Shown: positions 1 through 9,984 of the stretch, in pieces | Numbering within the stretch: the first letter of the stretch is position 1 | How the letters are laid out: every line of letters begins with the position of its first letter | Source: Decorospora gaudefroyi | Lineage: Eukaryota; Ascomycota; Dothideomycetes; Pleosporales; Pleosporaceae | Assembly (NCBI GenBank): GCA_010015605.1 | Contig: ML975245.1 | Coordinates: 248,001 to 312,000 of the forward strand | DNA length: 64,000 nt | Direction: 5' to 3' | Program-made: the position numbers and the translations under genes | The notes under the pieces: generated by a model | Told to the model about the DNA's origin: nothing | The model's input: the letters and a program-made list of their open reading frames with translations, nothing else | The model's database searches: none

Positions 1-2791
1 AGATGCTTTTCTCAAGAAACAACGGAAACAGACGCGCGCCCAGTTATCCAAACAGCTTTCAAGAACGGCCCAGGAGACATCATCCAAATCGGCAACGTCC
101 AACCCCTTCTCCTACGAGAAGAGTCAACTGCCAGTCACCGTACGGGCAAAACTTGGCGCCATATGCATTGAACTTCTCCTCGAGGCCGCAACTCTGACTG
201 TGACAGCAGATGACCCGAGGACTGGCAACAAAGTCTCTCGCAACATAGCAGCGTTTCACCATCAGATCGGATTTTTCCAGGGCAAGAACATAGGCGTCAT
301 CGTTCCGCACCACGACCTTATCGCCAAGTTACAAACCGACTCTGTGCACAGCATTCACAGCGTCCGGCTACCCATGGTGGTCGAACCGAGGCCATGGTCG
401 GGTTTCCAGAACGGTGGGTACTACACTATTCCACAGAGCGTCGTTCGCCAGAAAGGCGGTGATAGGTCACAGCGAGCCTATGCCCAATCGGCCATTGACA
501 ATGGTGACATGGATCAAGTCATGGCCGGTCTAGATGTGCTCGGTCGAGTTCCCTGGCAGATCAATGCACCCGTCCTCCAGGTCATGGCCCAGGTTTGGAA
601 TAATGGCGAGAGTATCGGGGGCCTCATTGGTGACAGCAGCATTGCTAGCGTCGAGCGCCCTCAGGAACCTCCTGCAGATGCTACGTATCAAGAAAGAGCC
701 AAGTGGGGCCAAGCTCTGAAGGAGTACGAGAATTATGTTGGCGGTCTTCATTCGCAGCGATGTTTCCAGAACTTCCAGCTCGAAACTGCGCGAGCATTCG
801 TCAATGAGAAGAGCATATTCTTCCCCCACAACGTCGATTTCCGAGGACGAGCATATCCCGTACCGCCCATTCTCAACCACATCGGGGCCGACCTTGCAAG
901 AGGTCTTCTCAAGTTTGGACGCGGCAAAGAGCTCGGTACTGTCGGATTGCAATGGCTCAAGATTCATCTAGCCAACCTCTACGGATTCGACAAGGCTAGT
1001 CTGCGCGAGCGCGAGCAATTTGCCATGGACAACATCAACGAAATATACGACTCGGCAACCAGTCCCTTAGACGGCCGGCGATGGTGGGCAAAGGCCGAAG
1101 ATCCTTGGCAATGTCTGGCATGCTGCATGGAGCTCAAGAACGCTCTTGATTCACCCGATCCGACCCGTTATCTGTCTCAGTTGCCAGTACACCAGGATGG
1201 AACATGTAACGGGTTGCAGCACTATGCAGCTTTGGGAGGTGACCACGCTGGTGCCCGCCAGGTCAATCTTGAACCTTCGGACAGGCCACAGGACATTTAC
1301 ACGGGTGTTGCTGAGCTCGTCAAAGAGATGGTTGCCAAGGAAGCGGCCCAGGGCATGCCAGTGGCTACCTTCATCAACGGCTACATCACTCGCAAGGTCG
1401 TCAAACGAACTGTAATGACCAATGTCTACGGAGTCACGTTTATGGGGGCCAAGGCGCAAGTGCAAGATGAGCTGAAAAGCACGTTCCCGAATTTCCGGCC
1501 AACTGACAAGATTAGATCGCTTGGGTCTGTAGCCCTCTATGTTGCGTTGAAGATATTCGAGGCTTTGGGAAAGATTTTCAATGGGGCGCAAGAGATCCAA
1601 TACTGGCTGGGCGAATGCGGAGAGCGTATCACCACGTCGATTACTGCCGAACAGATCAAGCGAATCCAAAACCGCTTCGAAGGCCTGGACCCCAGTCTAC
1701 TCGTGTACGAGTCCCAGTTTGCCGCACCAAAGAAAATTACTGCCAGTCAACTTAACAAGCTGAACAAGAGTATGGAGAACTTCAAGACCAGCATCATATG
1801 GACGACGCCGCTCAAGATGCCAATCGTGCAGCCCTACCGAAAAGATATGACTAAAGTAATCAAAACCAAAGTTCAGAACATCACAGTAACAAAAAAATCA
1901 GCTTCAGATGAGGTGGACAAGCGCAAACAACTGCAAGCATTCCCCCCCAATTTCATACACTCTCTCGACGCAAGCCACATGACTCTCTCAGCGCTCAAGG
2001 CCAACGAGATGGGCCTCGACTTCGCGGCCGTACACGACAGTTTCTGGACTCATGCATGCGACATCCCCAACCTAAATGTCATTCTTCGAGATGCGTTCGT
2101 ACGCATGCACTCGGAGGACATCATCAATCGCCTTGCCGCCGAATTTGAGGCGCGCTATGCGGGCGCGTTGTACCGAGCCAGCCTCCTCAGCTCATCAGAA
2201 GTGGCCCGCACGATCATTCAGTGGCGCCTCGAACGTCGCACAGGAATGAAGACGCCGTTCGCTTTAAAAAGAACAGACGCCACGTTTGAAGAGGTTGCTT
2301 TGGAAGCTAAACGACGGGAGCTTCTAAAGAGTGAAGATGTCAAGGAGAGGCAGAAAGGAGAAAAGATGGTAACCCCGACGAGTATCTGGCTCGCCAACCA
2401 AGATCCCAAGGCACTTCACTCCTTTCGTCTCAGTCTTCTGGGAGAAACCCAAGACAAAGGATCCGCGCACCGGCAGACGGAGGTCAGGGACAAGCTCCTG
2501 GGCGCAGAAGCGGATGCCCTGACGAGCGATGCGGCTGATGACGTTACGGATACCGTCACGGATGCTGTCACTACTACCGAGGCCACCCTAGATATCGTAG
2601 AAGAGGATGTCGAAGATCTAGGCAAGGATCCCCAGAGTGCCGGTGTTACAGCGAAGAGAAAGGCGCCCTCCCGCATCGCTGCCGACAAGGCCACAATCCA
2701 AGTCTGGATACCGCTTACATTCCCTCCTGTGCCACAGAAGGGCAGCTGGGATGTCTCCCGTCTCCGGGAGTCCAAGTACTTCTTCTCATGA
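1..2791 (+). CDS. RPO41: mitochondrial DNA-directed RNA polymerase, 3' part (5' end outside window)
   Basis: Single-subunit, T7-like RNA polymerase that transcribes mitochondrial DNA. The frame is open from base 2, so the gene starts upstream; 929 residues are present. Visible family motifs: the DGTCNGLQHYAALGGD block near residue 397, which carries the first catalytic Asp; the fingers helix RKVVKRTVMTNVYG near 463, with the Lys and Tyr equivalent to T7 K631 and Y639; FPPNFIHSLDASHM near 646; and the second catalytic Asp in VHDSFWTHA near 676. The protein ends in SKYFFS, the usual C-terminal foot of mitochondrial polymerases, so the TGA at 2789-2791 is the expected end. A long segment between the fingers helix and FPPNFIHSLD is larger than in T7, as in other fungal enzymes. 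Oddly, the same frame stays open for 83 more codons after this stop (see findings). The identification is secure. Confidence 0.96.
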   Translation, partial: DAFLKKQRKQTRAQLSKQLSRTAQETSSKSATSNPFSYEKSQLPVTVRAKLGAICIELLLEAATLTVTADDPRTGNKVSRNIAAFHHQIGFFQGKNIGVIVPHHDLIAKLQTDSVHSIHSVRLPMVVEPRPWSGFQNGGYYTIPQSVVRQKGGDRSQRAYAQSAIDNGDMDQVMAGLDVLGRVPWQINAPVLQVMAQVWNNGESIGGLIGDSSIASVERPQEPPADATYQERAKWGQALKEYENYVGGLHSQRCFQNFQLETARAFVNEKSIFFPHNVDFRGRAYPVPPILNHIGADLARGLLKFGRGKELGTVGLQWLKIHLANLYGFDKASLREREQFAMDNINEIYDSATSPLDGRRWWAKAEDPWQCLACCMELKNALDSPDPTRYLSQLPVHQDGTCNGLQHYAALGGDHAGARQVNLEPSDRPQDIYTGVAELVKEMVAKEAAQGMPVATFINGYITRKVVKRTVMTNVYGVTFMGAKAQVQDELKSTFPNFRPTDKIRSLGSVALYVALKIFEALGKIFNGAQEIQYWLGECGERITTSITAEQIKRIQNRFEGLDPSLLVYESQFAAPKKITASQLNKLNKSMENFKTSIIWTTPLKMPIVQPYRKDMTKVIKTKVQNITVTKKSASDEVDKRKQLQAFPPNFIHSLDASHMTLSALKANEMGLDFAAVHDSFWTHACDIPNLNVILRDAFVRMHSEDIINRLAAEFEARYAGALYRASLLSSSEVARTIIQWRLERRTGMKTPFALKRTDATFEEVALEAKRRELLKSEDVKERQKGEKMVTPTSIWLANQDPKALHSFRLSLLGETQDKGSAHRQTEVRDKLLGAEADALTSDAADDVTDTVTDAVTTTEATLDIVEEDVEDLGKDPQSAGVTAKRKAPSRIAADKATIQVWIPLTFPPVPQKGSWDVSRLRESKYFFS

Positions 2792-3930
2792 CTTAGTCCA
2801 GCACTCAGGGGTGATGCGGAGCGAGCCTTCTACGCTCCGGCTGACCTCGCTCCTATCGAGGCGACCGAGGACATCAGAAGGATTACTAGGAAGTCGCGGC
2901 TCGAGTTGCAGTTTGGGTGGAATATTGAGATTACGGCTTTAGCGCTGTGGAGGGAGGCGAATCCGGGGAGTAGTACAGTTGCTGGGAGGAGAAGGAAGGA
3001 GGGCGAGAAGAGGGGGAGCAAGAAGAAGGGCGTGCACAGATGAAGCATTTTGGGGGAGCAATGGAGTTTTGGAGGAAAATTGTGCATTGCATGGTGTTTT
3101 GGTTTTCAAAAGGGCCTGGTTTTGGCCATGAGGTCCTGTGATGTTGTTTGAATGAAGAGGGCTGGTCTATGCCGTTTTATTGTATATTACTGCCACACAC
3201 CCACACTACAGTACGTTACCCTCGTGGGGACGTTGTACCAAGAATTATTACGAGTATGAGAATTTTTTTTATCAAAAGTCGTCTTTCTTTCTTTCTGGCT
3301 TATGCTTTGTTGCTTTTCTTATTACTGTCTAGACTTGGGTCACTGCTGGGCATACGTGGGATGACGGGCCCTGGCAGGTGACGGGTTTGCAACCTAGAAC
3401 CCCGCCCCCACACGCTCGGGGCTAGGTAGGTAGGTAGGTGGCTGCACTTCTTCGACGACGCCTCAATCAACGCCTGCGCCCTGGTTGTCTGCTTCAGCCT
3501 TCCGCTCTTACTCTTTCATCTACCTAGACCCGCATTGAACCTCGGTAAAATGATAGGCGTCGAGCCTCGTAGTATGTGGCTGCCGGAATAGGCCAATGTT
3601 GGCAACGCCCAGCCCTGTGTGGGTGACAGCTACTGTGCACTGATTGTTGCAGCGGCTCGGCGCAGCAGACAGCGAATACGAAGATAGGCTAAAATTAAGC
3701 AGAGACGCCTTCATATGCATGTGGTAGGTACAGGAGCTGACACAGCTGACCTCACTAATTTGGATCTCACCCGCGGCCAGCAATGAGGCTCAAGAAGGGC
3801 ACCCGGATAGGTACGTTGCCCGACACCTGCCATGCGCTGCATAATGCACGATTAAAACCAGGGCACCCCCTGAGCACACATAACATGTAGGGAATGTCAA
3901 TCTTAGCAAACTGGGTACTTTTTACCGGCC
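2792..3930. other. spacer with an in-phase open frame at its start
   Basis: Bases 2792-3040 continue the RNA polymerase frame after its TGA without a stop and look coding (see findings). Bases 3423-3438 hold four tandem TAGG units. From about 3044 to 3930 I see no gene. An ATG at 3783 followed by a GTACGT donor-like site does not join in phase to the next gene. Confidence 0.5.
3423..3438. repeat. TAGG microsatellite, 4 units
   Basis: Four perfect TAGG units in the spacer after the RNA polymerase gene. A near-identical tract of four TAGG units lies at 11494-11509, and single or double TAGGTA words recur in other spacers. Confidence 0.8.
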
Positions 3931-6466
3931 ATGGGCATCAGCTTCGAGCAATGTGGTCGACAATTTTCGGCAGACACGCCAGAAGGCGACGCGCTTCGCA
4001 TGCAGTGGGGCTGGAACGGGACCATTATCGGAATTGATCGAAACTACACAACCCAGATCTCGCGGGAAGGATGCCTAAATGTCTGTGGCACAGACACGGA
4101 TACATACCCATGGAAAGACGTCTCGGGCGTCATCACCACGTGGATTCTGCCTGTTATCGGTACGCTACTCCAAGCGCCCTTTGAGAGTAACGCAACTCGA
4201 CGCACGCTTTTGGCTATCACGCGGTGGGTCGGATCGCCCATCGCATCGCTGGCCTACGTACTATGGAACATCAAAGTCTCGGCAAAGGCGGCCTTGATGG
4301 TCGATATGGCTGTAAAGTACGAAGAGACGCCAGACTGCGAAACCGACTTTGGTAGCATGAGGGACTCGATGTACCTCTTGTTGGTTATGAATCAGTATAC
4401 GCTCAAGTCGACAGCCATGGCAAAGGAGCTGCAGAAGGAAGCGGAGGGCCTACTACGTATTGCACTATTCAGTAAAGACTTGGTTTTGACGGATACAGCC
4501 AAGCCGCTGTATGAGATGAGAACTATACTGGCTCGAGAGCTTCGGGAGATGAGAAGAAGAGGCGTCGTGCCAGGTATTTACTCCCTTCTTTGCCGATGTT
4601 GACCCCGCTGACCCATATACAGTGTTTGTGTCCACCATGTGGTTCTTGTTCGCCTTCGCACTCTCCATCCAAGACGCTTTCGGCGATCTCGGTGCAAACA
4701 CAACTGCTCACGATCTAGCCTTGGGTTGCTTACTGGCGTGGTTCCCAATCCTTATCCTGGGTTCCATCGTCGACCGCAACCCCATTGCAGCAGAAGCGAT
4801 CCGCAAGAAGCTCAGTACTCTGGTAGACCACGTCCGCCACGCGCTACGTAATAAGCAGCATCGCGAAGCGTTCATCAGCTCCTTCCAAGATGAGCCAGAT
4901 TACCGCGAACTAAAGTCATGGATCGAAAACGTAGCTAACAAAGCCGAGCACATGCACGACTTCTTTGTCGATTTCGCCGGTCAAGCACGCGTCCGATGGC
5001 ATTACGGTGCCGCACATGCTATCCTTTCCGACATCGAAAACTGCTATATCGCGGACAAAGGCCGCAATTGGCTTGCCAGCGAACGGGAAGCGCGAGCAAG
5101 CCTCGTGTTGGGTCCCATCAATGAGGAGGGCCTTGTATGGTTTGATATCCGCGAGTTTTGGCAAGTGTTCAGTGCCGTTATTATCGTTGCTGGGAGCTGT
5201 GGAGGTGCTTTTATCCTGAGCTTCTTCACGCCTACTGTGGGCCTTGGTTGTCGCAGCGGCGGCTACACCATTTTCTTCAGTGTTTCGCTGGGGCTGCTCA
5301 TAGTCGAAATGACCGTCTGGCTGTTCCTATCTCCGTACGAGGTCGATGCACCCTGGCTAGCTAGAGCTGGCCACAGATTTCACCACCACGGCACTTTTAG
5401 TCAATGGAGATTTGACGCACATGAGCGGCTGAGGGGGCTAAAGCGTAGAGCATCCGACTTACTTGGTTCTATCGGCAACTTCCTTCTATGCTGTGTGGTT
5501 CGAGCGGTGCTGTTAATTCCCTGGCTCGACAAAAAAGCCGTAAAAGAGAGACTCGAGGACGCGCGCGAGAGAATCAGAAATGACCTCCGAGCCATGTCTC
5601 CCCAGAGGAGATGGGAGCTCTTCTTCTTCCGCCCCGTCGAGACATTCAACACCATTTGGCTGGTGAGTCCAACTCCACTCCGTGCCCCCCGCCGAGCTAA
5701 CGAATTTCCCTCCCAGATCTACATTGTGCTCGCCCAAGTCTTCGGCTGGTACAGAACCTGCCACTGCGTAACAAGCAGCTGGGCGGGCGGCGGCGGCTAT
5801 CTCGACTTCAGCCAACAAGACACCTCGACGAGCAAATGGGTGCTCTGGTACTGGACCGCTGGCACCGTCCTGACCGCGCTGATCATGGGCCTCTCCATGT
5901 TCTACATCACCGTCGAATGGTGCCAGCAGTCCTTCCTCTCCACTGAAGACTACCACGACGCAATGGCCGGTTTGAGTATGACGCGCGCGTACCGATCCGC
6001 GACCCTCTTCGCTCGCCGCATATCACGTGCCGTCTCGTATGCAACGCTGGGTCCGTTGGAGAAAGTCGCGTTGCGTGTCGGGTTGATTAGGAAGCCGCAG
6101 AAGACGTTGGCGTGGACTAGGGAGCATACGTGGAACCCTGATATCCCACCTACCAGTGCCACAAGTAGGAACCATGCGCTTTTCTCTCCCTCCATCGAAC
6201 TTACAGATTATGACGCTGCAGCAGCAGCAGCGCCCCGCCAAGTTCGTTCTCCAGCCACGACGCCGCTTTCTTACTTTCCGTCGGCGACAGCTTCGCCGCG
6301 GATTCGCAATGGAAGCGATGCTTCACTCGGCGCGGCGGATCCGCTGCTCAACCCGCTGTCTCCGCCTCGAGGGAGTGAGGATTCGGCTGCTCCGCTTATA
6401 CAGAGGCCCTCACGGGCGCATCAGATGGACAGTGAGGATGGGCGGGTTAGCTTTGAGACGGCGTGA
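3931..6466 (+). CDS. multi-pass membrane protein of unknown function (3 exons)
   Basis: Exons 3931-4573, 4623-5662 and 5717-6466 give 810 residues. The 49-nt first intron (GTATTT..ATACAG, branch-like CTGAC) restores the frame across an otherwise early stop. The 54-nt second intron is a multiple of three and has no in-frame stop. The N-terminus has no classical signal but carries paired Cys residues (CG, CLNVCG) and N-glycosylation sites before the first hydrophobic segment, so it may face the lumen. About seven to eight hydrophobic segments follow, for example ITTWILPVIGTLL, the block just after the first junction, FSAVIIVAGSCGGAFILSFF and TVLTALIMGLSMFYITV. The C-terminal tail is Ser/Pro/Ala-rich, probably disordered and cytosolic. 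I know it only as a widespread uncharacterised fungal family. It converges on the dioxygenase gene, with 92 bp between stops. Confidence 0.8.
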
Positions 6467-6558
6467 CTCAGTCAAGTCTTATAAATTCATTGCTACCTAT
6501 TCCTCCAAGTCGTATCCCCAAGTTCCAAGGGCAAAAAAAAACTGTGACACTCAGCACC

Positions 6559-9500
6559 CTACTCATCATAGTACAATTTCCAAGTGCTAGGAAACGGCGT
6601 CCACTGACTCCAATCCTCCGTCATAAAAACCTTAAACGCCCCATTCACAGTCGTACTCTTCAACTGGCCCGCCGGCCCCGCCGCACGCCTAAGATTCTTC
6701 AGACGCGCAAACGCACGCAACTGCACCGCCATAGCAATCTCCACCATCTTGCGACCCAAGCACGCATGCCCGCCGTACCCATGATGGATATACAACTCAT
6801 CCGCGCGATCCAGCTTAATTTCCAACGGGTCCGGAAACACCGCCGGATCAAGGCCCGCCGTATTAAAGTCAGCGAAGATGACGCTACCCGCAGCCGGCGT
6901 AACCGTCCTGTCGCCGTCCTGAATCGACGCCTTGGGCGCCGCTACGATGCGCAGCGCGCCCGCAGCCGCGGGGTCGAGCCGGAAACCCTCGAGCGCGTAC
7001 TTACGCAGCTGCTCTAGCGCGGCGTCGGAGTCTGAGGCTGCGATGGACTGGATGTTAGCCCAGTGCGTGGCGTTGGCGGGCGAGAGGTAGAAGTCGAGAA
7101 GGCGTGCGATGCCTTGGGTCTGGATGGGCGCCGAGGCTGCCGACGTTGGCACTATGGTCCATATCACGTCGTCGAGAGACATGCCCGTGTCGAAGAGGCG
7201 CTGGATCAGGTTTGTGCCGAAGGCTGGGAGGACTTGGGTTTGCTTGGCCTTGTCCTCATCACCATCTGCTGCTGCATTATGAATCCTGGAGAGCAGCGTT
7301 TCTAGGAAATTGAGATTTCCGCGCTGGACGGCGGTGCAGGAGGCTGTTACGGCGGCGGCGAGAGCGGCTGTGGCTTTCTTTGCTGCGGATTTGACGCCGA
7401 GCGTCTGGCTCGTGTCGATGTCGAGGAAGGTGTACCAGAAGACGTTTGCCATGGCTTCGTACAGCGCCGTCGGCGTGAATCCTACGCCGTTCTCTTCTTC
7501 CGAGTCCTTGAGCGGGATGCCCCATATGTGGGCGGTGACAGTGGCATGCGAAGGGATGGCGACATCGCGTACGAGATCGATCTGGTAGCGATCCCGCAGC
7601 TTGATGCTCTTGGTCTTGATGAGATCCGTCGTGACGGTCTCATACAGGCCACGAACCTGATCGAGGCCTTGTTCCGCATCGTACAGCGCGTGCATACAAA
7701 TCTTCTTCTGATTCGCATTCCACGGCTTGTCGCCGCTGAGCATCCAATCGTGTTTGATGAGCTCGCCGACATGGGCGCCCCAGGGGACTTTGTAAGAGAC
7801 CGGGTCGGCCAGTACATCTTTGACGCCTGTCCAGGAGAAGATGGGCGTGGGCTGGGGCACGAAACTCGGGGGTGCGAAATCGTAGTCTGCTTCCAGCCCT
7901 TTTGCTGCCAGCACGGCTCTGTTCTCGCTGGGGATGGTGAGAGGGAAGAGGGCGTAGACGGAATTGCTGCGGTACCAGCCTGGGTAGGCGCGCTGGAGCA
8001 GCTTGTAGATTGTAGTTCCGAAGCCGACTTCGGGGTTGGATGCGATTTCGTTGTACCCAAAGGATGTTAGATTTGCGGGCGAACTGTCGATGGTGTACTT
8101 TTTATCGAGTCAGTTCTTTGTGCGCTTTTTGTGGAGAGAGATAAAAGTGGTAGGTAGTGTTGGTAAGTGGGTTACTTACATAGCGATCACCACGCACGAG
8201 CGCAACAGCATCCGACAGAATAGCTTTGGCAACCGTCAAGCCGGCACAAAGCCCCGAACCGGGTACAATGGGCGTCTTAGTGTCTTCGCATACGAGGCCG
8301 GGATAGAGCTCCACGTTATCCGGTTCTTGGTACAATGCGCGGAGCGAGGCAGCAACATCGGGATCAGGGTTCATTTCCTCAAAGGTGGAATGCGGTTTGA
8401 GTTTGAAGAACTTGCGGACTTCGTTCAGGCTGGCGGTGCCCCAGTTGCGGCCTTGATTTATACCCAGGACTTCGATGGCGCGCAGTGCTGTCGGTACGTT
8501 GCGGGCTCCGAATGCGCCCGCGATATCTTCCGTCGTGCTGGTTAGGATGGAGACCAGGCCCGCGTCGTCAAACTTGCCAGTAGTGTCGTTGCGCTTCAGG
8601 CCAGCAAATGTCCATTTCGATGGATCGGCGTCGAGCGAGTGGCCCCACCGCTTGAAACCTTCGAATAACTGGGTTTGCGTGAGGGTAGCGGGGTCCTGGC
8701 CCGGCCACAGCTTTTGCATGAAGTCGTTGACCCAGGCTTCGTTGGCGTTGCTGATGGTTGCGTGCCAGCGGTAGATTAGATTGAACTCCATGCTGACCTG
8801 GTTTCCCACGCCCTTAGGGATGCCTTCTTTGTCGAAGGCACTGAAGGCTTGGTCGCGCGGATCCAAGGTCCATGTTGTATCCGTTCTATTGAGGTTCAGG
8901 ATCACGCGGACATAGTCGCGGAGAATGATGTTGATATACAGACCACAAGTGATCAGTCGTCCCGTTTGGAAAAGGTCATTGTCACGCTTTGCTTCCGCTT
9001 TCTCGCCCTCCAAGCCCTTTTCAATTTTTGTCAGCTCACATCTTCATCACACATGGCTGCGTAGCCCGCCCTTCCCCCAAAAAGGAGAACTTACTTTAGC
9101 TTGATCCAGTTTCGACGGCGAGAACCGCCCACCCTCATTAATCTCCGCCAGCTGTCCCACCACAAAATTATGGAACCGATTGAACGAAACCAACAACGCC
9201 GCCACACCCGGCGGCTGCCCCAGAATGCGCGGCTCAGCAAAAGTATCCGCCTTGAGCCGCCCATCCTTGAACGTCCTCACCTTGTCCTGCATCTCCTGAT
9301 TATGACCATACAACGGCCCAAGATCCAAATACGACGACGACGCAACCCGATTCGGATCAACATCATCCGTGCGAAAAATATCATGAATGACAATCGTCGC
9401 AATAGAAATCGCAATGCTAGAAAACTGCGCTGGATGTTCTTTGGCGGGTCCGCGGCGCGCAAACAGCGCGTCGAAGATGTCGCCTGGGTCCGGCAGCGCG

Positions 9501-9984
9501 GCGGGGGGTGACCGCTGGGGCACGACGCTGCGGGCGTAGTAGGACCCAGCTTTGCCGAGGTTGGGATAGAGGATGTTGTTGTGGGAGCCGTCGGCCATGC
9601 GGTAGCGCCATGCGTCGCCCATGTGGGATAGGGGTGGGTGTTTGAGGTTGTCCCAGAGGTTGCCGAGCATGGCGTTTGTGAGGAGGCCGGCTGTGGGCGA
9701 GTCTTTGGGGTAGGAGGATGCCCATTTGATTGTGTTTTCGAGAAGGAGTCTGGGGTGGATGGCGGTTAGTTTAGGTTGCTGATGCAGAGGGGAGGGAGTT
9801 TGTACTTTCGGTCGTCGACTATGTTTTCCGTGAAGAGGCCGTCGATCAGGGACTTTACTACCTCGACATCTTCGGGTAGCCGATCGAGTTGGCTCTTCAG
9901 ATCAGCGATGTAGCTGTGGATTGTTTTTCGGACAGTGGGCACGTCGTTGGCATCACCGTTCGTGTTGTTGGTAGTGAGCGTCAT
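6559..9984 (-). CDS. psi-factor-producing oxygenase: fatty-acid dioxygenase fused to cytochrome P450 (4 exons)
   Basis: Bifunctional oxylipin enzyme of the Ppo / linoleate diol synthase family: an N-terminal haem peroxidase-like dioxygenase makes a fatty-acid hydroperoxide, and a C-terminal P450 rearranges it. In fungi the products influence sporulation and secondary metabolism. Exons 9984-9806, 9749-9095, 9016-8180 and 8097-6559 give 1069 residues, the normal family length. Visible: putative distal haem His in IATIVIHDIF; catalytic Tyr and proximal His in EFNLIYRWH; the FQTGRLITCGLYINIIL block; and P450 haem thiolate Cys in HHGYGGHACLGRK near the C-terminus. Because the Cys is present the P450 half should bind haem, unlike PpoC-type enzymes that lost it. 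The I-helix motif differs from diol synthases (see findings), so the product cannot be named. All introns are GT..AG (56, 78 and 82 nt). Confidence 0.93.

Noticed and set aside
2753..2808. Intron removing the RNA polymerase stop codon
   Set aside because: The candidate donors at 2753, 2770 and 2775 give introns of 34-56 nt; none is both in phase and canonical, and all would delete the conserved YFFS terminus.
3783..3810. Upstream coding exon for the membrane protein gene (ATG AGG..., GTACGT donor)
   Set aside because: No acceptor joins it in phase to the conserved frame beginning at 3931, and the protein already starts in the usual way there.
6463..7017. 184-codon plus-strand Arg-rich frame
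   Set aside because: Antisense to the P450 domain of the dioxygenase gene.
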